Shown here piece after piece: positions 18,544 to 27,339 of a stretch of DNA of 28,546 bases. Under the pieces are notes generated by a model that worked only from the letters and a program-made list of their open reading frames with translations, was not told where the DNA came from and did not search any database. Source of the DNA: Melanopsichium pennsylvanicum (lineage: Eukaryota; Basidiomycota; Ustilaginomycetes; Ustilaginales); NCBI GenBank assembly GCA_900208305.1, contig OAPG01000036.1, positions 1 through 28,546 of the forward strand. The letters are read 5' to 3'. Made by a program: the position numbers and the translations under genes. Positions within the stretch are counted from its first letter, which is position 1. Every line of letters begins with the position of its first letter.

Positions 18544-19577
18544 ATGAAATACACAAACGTAATCTTTAAAGAGTCAAATAAAGAGCAAGATGAACGATTC
18601 AAACGAAGTCTCTTTGTAATGCAAGAAATTGCAAATAATACAGGACAACTTCTAAGAATATTAGTTATGCTCTAGGGCTTAAAGAAGGAGTAGTTACAGA
18701 TAAAGTGGTTACAATTTGTGAAGGTATTGTTATAAATAGTATTACACTGCCTCTATCTAGTAGTAGTGCTGATCTGATAATAGTTCACTATTCCGTAGTG
18801 TAGTAAGATCAAGCTCTTCAACTGGTACTAAAGTACCAGGTTGTTACCTACTTCATTCGCAGGATCCAACAAAGGATACATATATCGGACAAAGTAAATC
18901 ACTAGCACAACGGGTACGAGAACACGCAAATGGGAGTTATAACGTTCAAAATCTTATTTTATTAAAGATTTTTGAAATAAAGGAATTATAACTCTATTTA
19001 TTATTTCAGAAGAAGTACTAGATACTATTACTATCACAAAAGAACTTTTTATTACTATTCTTGAACAATATCTTTTCTTTTATTATAAACCTACTTATAA
19101 TAAAATGTTTGTAGCTGGAACGAATATTGTAGATTCTAATGATCCTAAATTAAGTACAATTATTTGGAGTAAACTTTACATTTATTATAAAGAAGGTGAT
19201 ACTCTTACACTTATCAATATTATGCATTCTACAGCAGCTTTTTCACGACTTATGAGTAAAACTATTTATTGGGCTCGAGGTATTGTTAAAAAAGGTGGTT
19301 GGATTCGTGATACCGCCGGAGGCTTATTACTAATACACCTGTATCTAATGTAAATATTAATACTCTACTTACTCTTACTGAACTTAAATCAATTGTTGAT
19401 GACGTTCTTAAACTACCCGTTACTCTGCCAACATCCAAGAGTGTGAAAGTAACTAATACTTTTACCAATGAAATTCTTTACTTTGATTCTCTAGGTAAAG
19501 CAGCTATTTATTTTAATAAGCCTCCTTCTTCCCTTTCACGACCTGTTAACCTCCACTCACTCTACCTTAAAAAATAG
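18544..19577 (+). pseudogene. HEG-A: decayed GIY-YIG homing endonuclease gene next to cox2
   Basis: Family features occur in order but in changing frames. An ATG start at 18544 gives MKYTNVIFKESNKEQDERFK. The catalytic core near 18824-18969 reads GCYLLHSQDPTKDTYIGQS with AQRVREHANGSYN. The later segment EQYLFFYYKPTYNK (~19060-19105) is characteristic of GIY-YIG enzymes. GGWIRDTAGG follows, and then a NUMOD1-like DNA-binding part (TNEILYFDSLGKAAIYF) runs up to TAG at 19575-19577. Frames change near 18650, 18775, 18980 and 19325. All copies share these, so they are not random read errors. The gene lies on the strand opposite to cox2 and ends about 170 nt beyond its stop. It probably once spread into cox2. 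Confidence 0.82.
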
Positions 19578-19622
19578 AAAATTGAATATGTTACCCCATA
19601 AAAAGGTTTATTATAGCACCCT

Positions 19623-19699
19623 AAATTACTCTACTTATTTATTTTTATTATAAAATTACCATACTTATTATTTTTTATTATAAAATTACCATACTTATT
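19623..19699. repeat. 30-nt tandem repeat after cox2 (copy 2)
   Basis: Reverse complement of the array at 603-679: two full units and a partial third. Confidence 0.85.
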
Positions 19700-19750
19700 G
19701 GCAATAGTAAAATAGAATTACGTAAGGGGGAAAAATTGCAAGTTATAATA

Positions 19751-20512
19751 TTAAGATTGGCTATCAATCCAAGCTAGGTATTTCTCTGGTGTTACGGCCT
19801 CAATAGCTACAGGCATGAACCCATGATATACTCCACAGATTTCGGAACACTGTCCGTAGAATACACCTTCTCGCTCAATTAGAACTGATGTTTGGTTTAG
19901 TCGTCCGGGCACAGCATCAATTTTAAGTCCTAGAGATGGAACGGCAAAATCATGAATTACATCTGCTCCTGTAACAATAAACCGGATATGTGTATCGATC
20001 GGCACTACAAATCGGTTATCTACTTCTAGTAGTCGAAGCTGTCCGTCTTCCAGATCTGTTTCTGGAACCATATATGAGTCGAATTCGATACTTTCTCCGT
20101 CCTCATTAATGAAGTCAGAATATTCTGCACTCCAGTACCATTGGTGTCCTGCTACTTTAACTGTCATAGAAGGACTAATTACTTCATCCATAAGGTAAAG
20201 TAGTTTAAAACTAGGGAAAGCAATAGCAATAAGTACTAGAGCTGGTGTAATTGTCCAAATTAGCTCAATTAGAGTTCCGTGGTTAGCATATTTGTATACT
20301 AGTTGTGATTTATTACTATTAAAGTTAACAATAACTGATGATAGTACCCATAGTACTCCAAAACAAATAATTACTAGATAAAAGAAGATTGAATCGTGTA
20401 GTTCTGTAATACCTTCATGTGTTGGTGATGCTCCATCTTGGAATCCTAGTTGCCAAGGTTGTGGTGCATCATTAAAAATTGCTGTACTAGCAAATGGAAA
20501 TAGATTAAACAT
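19751..20512 (-). CDS. cox2: Cytochrome c oxidase subunit 2 (copy 2, intact)
   Basis: Identical to the intact gene at 23113-23874, where the domains are described. The two copies face each other across the second turn. Confidence 0.97.
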   Translation of the reverse strand: MFNLFPFASTAIFNDAPQPWQLGFQDGASPTHEGITELHDSIFFYLVIICFGVLWVLSSVIVNFNSNKSQLVYKYANHGTLIELIWTITPALVLIAIAFPSFKLLYLMDEVISPSMTVKVAGHQWYWSAEYSDFINEDGESIEFDSYMVPETDLEDGQLRLLEVDNRFVVPIDTHIRFIVTGADVIHDFAVPSLGLKIDAVPGRLNQTSVLIEREGVFYGQCSEICGVYHGFMPVAIEAVTPEKYLAWIDSQS

Positions 20513-21236
20513 TTTTTATATTTATTTATATTATAATAGCTTTGCTAACCCTACTTCTTAACTTAATAATTATCAATAATTATAGTAAGAAAATAGTATT
20601 AAATCCTCTTTTATTTAATAACTTTATTACTATTAATATATTACTATTTATATACTGTATATAAAGCAGCACTTTTATTTTGACTACTCCCCCATTAGAA
20701 TAAAAAACATCAAATCGTAGATTTTATTTTATTACAAAGTAGGTTTTTATAACATAATTAGTCATGCATTTATAAAAAAGACGTAATATTAAGAAAAGAG
20801 AAAATTACACCCAGTAACCAATTTTAAAGTGAAAGCAGCACGTTAAAATAAAAAGGAAATTACTCCTTTCCTATAAGATTATATAAAGAAAAAGGCTATA
20901 ATTTAATAATAGCCACTATAAATAGAAATAATGTTTACTTATTTTAAAATAGATACAGTTTATATTTAATAGAGTAATATAAAAAATATTACATTTACAT
21001 TACTTCTGGTTATAAAATCGAAGATTTTAGTCGGTAAAAAAAAGTAATATTTAATAGCCCTGCTAACAGTTATAAATTGAATTATTTAATCCATCTTTTG
21101 TCATATGTATTGCCCTGATAAAATAGTATAGCAGTTGCCCTATTAAATTGAAAGGGCGCTACGCGCGCCTATCCAATTAAAATATCCTATTTTAATTGGG
21201 CAGCAGATAACTGGTTATAAATTAATTAATTTAATT
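20513..21236. other. Spacer cox2-trnV, hairpin-rich (copy 2)
   Basis: Mirror image of 22389-23112. No gene seen. It includes the 12-bp hairpin at 21173-21199 and the GGCGC/GCGCC hairpin at 21155-21169. Confidence 0.6.
21173..21199. repeat. Perfect 12-bp hairpin (copy 2)
   Basis: CCAATTAAAATA-TCC-TATTTTAATTGG; same element as 22426-22452. Confidence 0.85.
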
Positions 21237-21307
21237 TAAGAATTAGAGGAATCGAACCTCTGTCCCCGATGTGTAAGATCGATGCTAAACCACTCAGCTA
21301 AATCCTT
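21237..21307 (-). tRNA. trnV: tRNA-Val (UAC), copy 2
   Basis: Mirror copy of 22318-22388. Confidence 0.95.
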
Positions 21308-21627
21308 AGATGTATGTATACCTATATATATATATGTATACAGCTTTAATAAAAGTATAGAAATAGGATAACCATAAACACTTTGAATTTATAATACGGG
21401 ATGCCAGTAACTTTAGTAGATATATGATTAATAGTGCTATTAAAAAATATACAAAAAGAGAAGATTTTAGAATGGCTACTTTAAATCTTCTATTTATAGA
21501 AGCGCTGGGGTGCAAATAAAATTATAGTTAATGGGGGTAAGAGAAAAACGGGTTATAAAAATCGAATATTTTTATTCCGCAAGAGCATTTAACTGGTTAA
21601 ATTTAGTAGGACTGAAAATGAAGTTAT
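21308..21627. other. Spacer trnV-atp6 (copy 2)
   Basis: AT-rich with a TATATATATA tract. The 69-codon frame at 21306-21515 overlaps trnV, starts with TTG and shows no family resemblance. No gene called. Confidence 0.5.
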
Positions 21628-21831
21628 TTAGTGTAGATCAATAGTATCTTTAAGGTATGATGCTGTTAGAATACAGAATACGTAAGCTTGGATAAATGAA
21701 ACTGCAATTTCTAGTCCAATTAGTGGGATAAAGAGACTGAATGGGATTAGAGTAATAACTGCTGTAATAGCTCCTGATGTAAACATTGGTGCTAGGAATC
21801 CTGAAAGAATCTTTTCAGGTAGTGTCGTGCT
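21628..21831 (-). CDS. atp6: ATP synthase F0 subunit a, C-terminal part (copy 2)
   Basis: The last 67 codons of atp6, open at the 5' end because the sequence turns back at ~21831. Subunit a forms the proton half-channels of the F0 sector in the inner membrane. The segment KILSGFLAPMFTSG followed by GLEIAVSFIQAYVFCIL and SYLKDTIDLH-stop is the classic C-terminal signature, with the Gln of the IQAYVF helix in place. The ~45 nt beyond the mirrored part occur only here and not in the plus-strand copy. Confidence 0.93.
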   Translation of the reverse strand, partial: STTLPEKILSGFLAPMFTSGAITAVITLIPFSLFIPLIGLEIAVSFIQAYVFCILTASYLKDTIDLH

Positions 21832-21838
21832 TATCCTA
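21786..21838. other. Turn-around point of palindrome 2, inside atp6
   Basis: The arms match up to 21786 and from 21839, with about 52 unmatched bases between; the formal axis is 21812.5. The loop reads as atp6 on the minus strand up to ~21831. It holds a natural inverted repeat, CCTGAAA (21800-21806) and TTTCAGG (21813-21819), very near the axis. The plus arm restarts with TATCCTAATG, where the true gene has TTCCTAGCACCAATG. Confidence 0.85.
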
Positions 21839-21997
21839 ATGTTTACATCAGGAGCTATTACAGCAGTTATTACTCTAATCCCATTCAGTCTCTTTATCCC
21901 ACTAATTGGACTAGAAATTGCAGTTTCATTTATCCAAGCTTACGTATTCTGTATTCTAACAGCATCATACCTTAAAGATACTATTGATCTACACTAA
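21839..21997 (+). CDS. atp6: ATP synthase F0 subunit a, C-terminal part (copy 3)
   Basis: The last 52 codons of atp6 and the TAA stop, beginning right after the turn. The internal Met at 21839 is not a start; the same Met lies inside LAPMFTSG in the minus-strand copy. It contains GLEIAVSFIQAYVF and ends YLKDTIDLH. The N-terminal ~190 residues of the usual ~255 are missing from the whole window. Confidence 0.93.
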   Translation: MFTSGAITAVITLIPFSLFIPLIGLEIAVSFIQAYVFCILTASYLKDTIDLH

Positions 21998-22317
21998 ATA
22001 ACTTCATTTTCAGTCCTACTAAATTTAACCAGTTAAATGCTCTTGCGGAATAAAAATATTCGATTTTTATAACCCGTTTTTCTCTTACCCCCATTAACTA
22101 TAATTTTATTTGCACCCCAGCGCTTCTATAAATAGAAGATTTAAAGTAGCCATTCTAAAATCTTCTCTTTTTGTATATTTTTTAATAGCACTATTAATCA
22201 TATATCTACTAAAGTTACTGGCATCCCGTATTATAAATTCAAAGTGTTTATGGTTATCCTATTTCTATACTTTTATTAAAGCTGTATACATATATATATA
22301 TAGGTATACATACATCT
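21998..22317. other. Spacer atp6-trnV (copy 3)
   Basis: No gene seen. It contains the hairpin ATAAAAAT-ATTCG-ATTTTTAT at 22050-22070 and a TATATATATA tract near 22290. The 69-codon frame at 22110 runs from a TTG into trnV and is not credible. Confidence 0.5.
22050..22070. repeat. Perfect 8-bp A/T hairpin
   Basis: ATAAAAAT-ATTCG-ATTTTTAT followed by AACCCG. Mirror in copy 2 at 21555-21575. It belongs to the 'TTATAAC-adjacent' hairpin family. Confidence 0.7.
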
Positions 22318-22388
22318 AAGGATTTAGCTGAGTGGTTTAGCATCGATCTTACACATCGGGGACAGAGGTTCGATTCCTCTAATTCTTA
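22318..22388 (+). tRNA. trnV: tRNA-Val (UAC)
   Basis: Complete cloverleaf, 71 nt. Acceptor AAGGATT/AATTCTT pairs throughout with one G-U. The anticodon stem is TCGAT/ATCGG with loop CTTACAC, anticodon TAC. The T-arm is AGAGG-TTCGATT-CCTCT. It lies between atp6 and cox2 on their strand and could act as a processing signal between them. Confidence 0.95.
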
Positions 22389-22425
22389 AATTAAATTAAT
22401 TAATTTATAACCAGTTATCTGCTGC

Positions 22426-22452
22426 CCAATTAAAATAGGATATTTTAATTGG
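22426..22452. repeat. Perfect 12-bp hairpin upstream of cox2
   Basis: CCAATTAAAATA-GGA-TATTTTAATTGG, immediately followed by the GGCGC/GCGCC hairpin at 22456-22470. The pair has the look of a double-hairpin element such as those spread through some fungal mtDNAs. Confidence 0.8.
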
Positions 22453-22595
22453 ATAGGCGCGCGTAGCGCCCTTTCAATTTAATAGGGCAACTGCTATACT
22501 ATTTTATCAGGGCAATACATATGACAAAAGATGGATTAAATAATTCAATTTATAACTGTTAGCAGGGCTATTAAATATTACTTTTTTTTACCGAC

Positions 22596-22612
22596 TAAAA
22601 TCTTCGATTTTA
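22596..22612. repeat. Perfect 7-bp hairpin, dispersed family
   Basis: TAAAATC-TTC-GATTTTA. Nearly the same element (loop TAC) lies at 15178-15194 upstream of rps3. Confidence 0.75.
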
Positions 22613-23112
22613 TAACCAGAAGTAATGTAAATGTAATATTTTTTATATTACTCTATTAAATATAAACTGTATCTATTTTAAAATAAGTAAACATTATTTC
22701 TATTTATAGTGGCTATTATTAAATTATAGCCTTTTTCTTTATATAATCTTATAGGAAAGGAGTAATTTCCTTTTTATTTTAACGTGCTGCTTTCACTTTA
22801 AAATTGGTTACTGGGTGTAATTTTCTCTTTTCTTAATATTACGTCTTTTTTATAAATGCATGACTAATTATGTTATAAAAACCTACTTTGTAATAAAATA
22901 AAATCTACGATTTGATGTTTTTTATTCTAATGGGGGAGTAGTCAAAATAAAAGTGCTGCTTTATATACAGTATATAAATAGTAATATATTAATAGTAATA
23001 AAGTTATTAAATAAAAGAGGATTTAATACTATTTTCTTACTATAATTATTGATAATTATTAAGTTAAGAAGTAGGGTTAGCAAAGCTATTATAATATAAA
23101 TAAATATAAAAA

Positions 23113-23874
23113 ATGTTTAATCTATTTCCATTTGCTAGTACAGCAATTTTTAATGATGCACCACAACCTTGGCAACTAGGATTCCAAGATGGAGCATCAC
23201 CAACACATGAAGGTATTACAGAACTACACGATTCAATCTTCTTTTATCTAGTAATTATTTGTTTTGGAGTACTATGGGTACTATCATCAGTTATTGTTAA
23301 CTTTAATAGTAATAAATCACAACTAGTATACAAATATGCTAACCACGGAACTCTAATTGAGCTAATTTGGACAATTACACCAGCTCTAGTACTTATTGCT
23401 ATTGCTTTCCCTAGTTTTAAACTACTTTACCTTATGGATGAAGTAATTAGTCCTTCTATGACAGTTAAAGTAGCAGGACACCAATGGTACTGGAGTGCAG
23501 AATATTCTGACTTCATTAATGAGGACGGAGAAAGTATCGAATTCGACTCATATATGGTTCCAGAAACAGATCTGGAAGACGGACAGCTTCGACTACTAGA
23601 AGTAGATAACCGATTTGTAGTGCCGATCGATACACATATCCGGTTTATTGTTACAGGAGCAGATGTAATTCATGATTTTGCCGTTCCATCTCTAGGACTT
23701 AAAATTGATGCTGTGCCCGGACGACTAAACCAAACATCAGTTCTAATTGAGCGAGAAGGTGTATTCTACGGACAGTGTTCCGAAATCTGTGGAGTATATC
23801 ATGGGTTCATGCCTGTAGCTATTGAGGCCGTAACACCAGAGAAATACCTAGCTTGGATTGATAGCCAATCTTAA
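23113..23874 (+). CDS. cox2: Cytochrome c oxidase subunit 2 (intact)
   Basis: A 253-residue core subunit of respiratory complex IV in the inner membrane; its CuA centre takes electrons from cytochrome c. There are two membrane helices (about residues 41-63 and 82-107). An aromatic electron-entry loop, [10 protein letters not shown], is at 122-131. The C-terminal cupredoxin domain has the CuA ligands H187, C222, E224, C226, H230 and M233 ([15 protein letters not shown]). Length and ends are normal for fungi. ATG 23113 gives the expected short N-terminus. No TGA occurs in frame and Trp is TGG, so the gene reads under either the standard or the mould mitochondrial code. A diverged second copy of its 3' part lies 1.4 kb downstream. 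Confidence 0.98.
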   Translation: MFNLFPFASTAIFNDAPQPWQLGFQDGASPTHEGITELHDSIFFYLVIICFGVLWVLSSVIVNFNSNKSQLVYKYANHGTLIELIWTITPALVLIAIAFPSFKLLYLMDEVISPSMTVKVAGHQWYWSAEYSDFINEDGESIEFDSYMVPETDLEDGQLRLLEVDNRFVVPIDTHIRFIVTGADVIHDFAVPSLGLKIDAVPGRLNQTSVLIEREGVFYGQCSEICGVYHGFMPVAIEAVTPEKYLAWIDSQS

Positions 23875-23925
23875 TATTATAACTTGCAATTTTTCCCCCT
23901 TACGTAATTCTATTTTACTATTGCC

Positions 23926-24002
23926 AATAAGTATGGTAATTTTATAATAAAAAATAATAAGTATGGTAATTTTATAATAAAAATAAATAAGTAGAGTAAT
24001 TT
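23926..24002. repeat. 30-nt tandem repeat between cox2 and HEG-A
   Basis: Units start at 23926, 23956 and 23986, each with AATAAGTA followed by a TTTTATAATAAAA tail in the first two. It lies where the cox2 and HEG-A 3' ends converge. Confidence 0.87.
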
Positions 24003-24047
24003 AGGGTGCTATAATAAACCTTTTTATGGGGTAACATATTCAATTTT

Positions 24048-25081
24048 CTATTTTTTAAGGTAGAGTGAGTGGAGGTTAACAGGTCGTGAAAGGGAAGAAG
24101 GAGGCTTATTAAAATAAATAGCTGCTTTACCTAGAGAATCAAAGTAAAGAATTTCATTGGTAAAAGTATTAGTTACTTTCACACTCTTGGATGTTGGCAG
24201 AGTAACGGGTAGTTTAAGAACGTCATCAACAATTGATTTAAGTTCAGTAAGAGTAAGTAGAGTATTAATATTTACATTAGATACAGGTGTATTAGTAATA
24301 AGCCTCCGGCGGTATCACGAATCCAACCACCTTTTTTAACAATACCTCGAGCCCAATAAATAGTTTTACTCATAAGTCGTGAAAAAGCTGCTGTAGAATG
24401 CATAATATTGATAAGTGTAAGAGTATCACCTTCTTTATAATAAATGTAAAGTTTACTCCAAATAATTGTACTTAATTTAGGATCATTAGAATCTACAATA
24501 TTCGTTCCAGCTACAAACATTTTATTATAAGTAGGTTTATAATAAAAGAAAAGATATTGTTCAAGAATAGTAATAAAAAGTTCTTTTGTGATAGTAATAG
24601 TATCTAGTACTTCTTCTGAAATAATAAATAGAGTTATAATTCCTTTATTTCAAAAATCTTTAATAAAATAAGATTTTGAACGTTATAACTCCCATTTGCG
24701 TGTTCTCGTACCCGTTGTGCTAGTGATTTACTTTGTCCGATATATGTATCCTTTGTTGGATCCTGCGAATGAAGTAGGTAACAACCTGGTACTTTAGTAC
24801 CAGTTGAAGAGCTTGATCTTACTACACTACGGAATAGTGAACTATTATCAGATCAGCACTACTACTAGATAGAGGCAGTGTAATACTATTTATAACAATA
24901 CCTTCACAAATTGTAACCACTTTATCTGTAACTACTCCTTCTTTAAGCCCTAGAGCATAACTAATATTCTTAGAAGTTGTCCTGTATTATTTGCAATTTC
25001 TTGCATTACAAAGAGACTTCGTTTGAATCGTTCATCTTGCTCTTTATTTGACTCTTTAAAGATTACGTTTGTGTATTTCAT
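24048..25081 (-). pseudogene. HEG-A: decayed GIY-YIG homing endonuclease gene (copy 3)
   Basis: Identical to 18544-19577 in reverse, including all frame changes. It converges on cox2. Confidence 0.82.
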
Positions 25082-25302
25082 TGGTTAGTATATTTTATTT
25101 CGGTAGGATGTTCTAGTTAATTATACTTATTATCAGTATATTTCTGAATCATACAATAATTATATTCATTTATACATTAATATTCAACTATATTTTGTAT
25201 AATATTTTTATACATTAAAAGTTAACATATATTATTATTTGCTTAAAAAGGCATAGTTTATTAAATAAGTATACCTTCTTATACGAATGTGTTAATATTA
25301 CT

Positions 25303-25657
25303 AACTGGTCATACGAGTACTCAGATTTCATTAATGAAGATGGAGAATCAATCGAGTTTGATTCCTACATGGTTCCTGAAACAGATCTAGAGGATGGACA
25401 ACTACGACTACTAGATGTAGATAATCGAGTTGTAGTACCAATCGATACACACATTCGATTTATTGTTACGACCTTATCCATGATTTCCCGTTCCATCTCT
25501 AGGACTTAAAATCGATGCGGTCGACTAAATCAAACATCTGTGCTTATCGAGCGTGAAGGAGTGTTCTACGGACAATGTTCAGAGATCTGTGGAGTATATC
25601 ACGGATTCATGCCTGTAGCTATTGAGGCCGTAACACCAGAGAAATACGGATTGATAG
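25303..25657 (+). pseudogene. cox2: Duplicate cox2 3' fragment (CuA domain), broken
   Basis: It aligns with cox2 from about codon 126 to the end and preserves [20 protein letters not shown] and [15 protein letters not shown]. It differs from the intact gene at about 17 of 108 positions in one compared stretch, nearly all third codon positions, so it diverged mostly under selection. Yet a 42-nt stretch near the 3' end (TTCATGCC...GAAATAC) is identical. It is now dead: bases are lost around the H187 region (after TTTATTGTTAC) and around codon 201 (the VPG of DAVPGRL), and 7-8 nt before GGATTGATAGCC. There is no start codon or membrane part. The likely history is that it is the former cox2 3' end, displaced when a mobile endonuclease gene brought in a replacement. 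Confidence 0.9.
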
Positions 25658-25726
25658 CCCCCCCTTCTCTTCTGATCATTTAAAAGTATCTTTGGTACTG
25701 GTAACTCAAATCTATTTATACTAAAA

Positions 25727-26574
25727 ATGGATTATATTCCGTGGAGTGATACTAACATGATGAAAACGAACCGTCTAGTACTTAATGATATGTATAATTT
25801 GAATTATAATTATACTAGTATTAAAAATTGATTTTGATAAAAAAGGAAATTACTACACCTACTTAAAGAACCTATAAAAAATACTGGTATTACTTACTAT
25901 GAAGTGTCTAAAAAGTAAATCCTTGTTAATAAAAGTACGCACAATACCTTTGCTCGATCTCAGTTTACTAATGAATCCGGGGTATATATTGTGCAACATA
26001 ATCTATCTGAAGACGGGTAGTGCTACGGACTTTTAACGACGATTTGGTAATCACTACAGTTCTATTCGAGATCTTTATGATAATGGTGAAAAAGAATTCA
26101 AATTCCATAAGACACTATTTGCAAACGGTATCTATAATTAGAATTGTAAAATTGGTAAGACTACTAATAGCTACTACTATTATTTTAGTCGCGCCAGCGC
26201 AGAATGGCATACAAATGGTAGCTTTAACAACGATAGCAAGCTATTCCATGTACTTCAACAATTTCAATTTCAATTTCAATTTCAATTTACTCAGTATGAA
26301 GAACGTATGTATGAACAAGCAATTATTCATGCTGTGGGACGAATGTAGGACAAGAAGTATATTTTAATGTCAACTGGTATTCTAGTAAATAATTTAAGAA
26401 GAATCATAAGACATTCAAGCGATCACTCGTGATACTGATAAAGTGTATGATTTCTCTTCAATTCGACGAACAGGGCTACTACTAAGTATTGAAAAACGAA
26501 ATATTCAGACTTCTATAAATTATATGACTTACCATAAATCAGATCTTATTGGACAAAACAGGAATGGCTACTAG
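25727..26574 (+). pseudogene. HEG-B: decayed GIY-YIG homing endonuclease gene
   Basis: Pieces in order are a possible start MDYIPWSDTN at 25727, LKEPIKNTGITYYEVSKK, NESGVYIVQHNLSEDG (the GIY part, ~25971-26017), FNDDLV with SSIRDLYDNGEKEFKFHKTL, and then TQYEERMYEQAIIHAVGR (a typical EQ-helix region). Last comes VYDFSSIRRTGLLLSIEKRN, resembling a NUMOD1 DNA-binding module, ending at TAG 26572-26574. Several stops and frame changes lie between. A TTTCAA repeat expands Gln-Phe before the EQ-helix. It directly follows the displaced cox2 fragment on the same strand. Confidence 0.72.
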
Positions 26575-26715
26575 TAGTTAAATTAGACCAATTGAAAGCA
26601 TTACGATTACTACTTTATATTTATAATCAGAAATTTATACTTATTATAAAACTACTAAATCATATTTCTAATTTCACCATCTTATTAATCTAGGCTAATA
26701 AATCAGATATTTTTT

Positions 26716-26746
26716 ATTTAGTTTTAGTTTTAGTTTTAGTTTTAGT
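26716..26746. repeat. (TTTTAG)n hexanucleotide repeat (copy 3)
   Basis: Same array as 3390-3420, about five units, between HEG-B and trnG. Confidence 0.85.
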
Positions 26747-26809
26747 TGCGATACTTTAATAATAAATATAGCAGTACAGGGTATAAATTTTAGAAATCTA
26801 TACATATTA

Positions 26810-26880
26810 TACTAGTATTCGGAATCGAACCGAAAATGTGAGAGTGGAAGTCCCAAGTTTTACCATTAAACTACACTAGC
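26810..26880 (-). tRNA. trnG: tRNA-Gly (UCC), copy 3
   Basis: Identical to 16744-16814. The position is shifted by one because copy 3 has lost an A near 26702. Confidence 0.95.
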
Positions 26881-27339
26881 TTTATAATCTAATTATTTCT
26901 TTATTTATAATTCAGACTCCGCTCATTTAAAGACTATATAATAATTTATATCCCTATATAAAATGCGCGCGCTACTATATTTATTACTGTTATAAAATCG
27001 AAAATAAAAACAAAAAAATAAGCGGCACAAATGCATTTATATAAAAAGAATCTTATATATATATGTGGACTTTTTACCTATCCCCGTGCCGTTCCATTTT
27101 TATAGGCAGCGCTATGCGCCCGGCGCGGGTTTTTGTATAATTCTAATTCTATCAATATTGTACATTAAAATAGAATACAGTCCACGCCAATAAAATATTG
27201 AATTAATAGTCCGTATTATTAAAAATAAGAGAAATTGTAGTTAATAGGCGTTATAAAAATCTTCAATTGGATGTTTTTTTATTCTACAAAAAACGAAGGG
27301 GAAGCGGTTAATTATCGATATTAAGTTAATTAACTATAT
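26881..27339. other. Spacer trnG-rps3 with GC cluster (copy 3)
   Basis: Same as 3555-4016, with the GC cluster at about 27081-27129. Three one-base losses (near 27129, 27170 and 27233) are unique to this copy. Confidence 0.65.

Larger units (their letters stand above)
10149..21812. repeat. Copy 2 (reverse complement), the only complete copy of the unit
   Basis: This arm is the reverse complement of copy 1 on its left and of copy 3 on its right (positions sum to 43625 with copy 3). It runs from the turn inside the first rnl intron to the turn inside atp6, and holds the best versions of rps3, the tRNAs and rnl. Its first ~80 bases after the turn are error-rich; the rest agrees with at least one other copy. 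Confidence 0.97.
22389..23112. other. Spacer trnV-cox2, hairpin-rich
   Basis: Over 700 nt without a gene. It contains hairpins at 22426-22452, 22456-22470 (GGCGC-GCGTA-GCGCC) and 22596-22612 (TAAAATC-TTC-GATTTTA), and a weaker AAATC-TAC-GATTT near 22902-22914. It includes the cox2 leader. No promoter motif can be named. Confidence 0.6.

Noticed and set aside
22110..22319. 69-codon open frame (mirror 21306-21515)
   Set aside because: TTG start, ends inside trnV, made largely of A/T repeats such as YIYIYRYTYI.
24157..24339. 60-codon plus-strand frame (also 831-1055 and 19286-19468)
   Set aside because: It is antisense to the recognisable C-terminal part of HEG-A.
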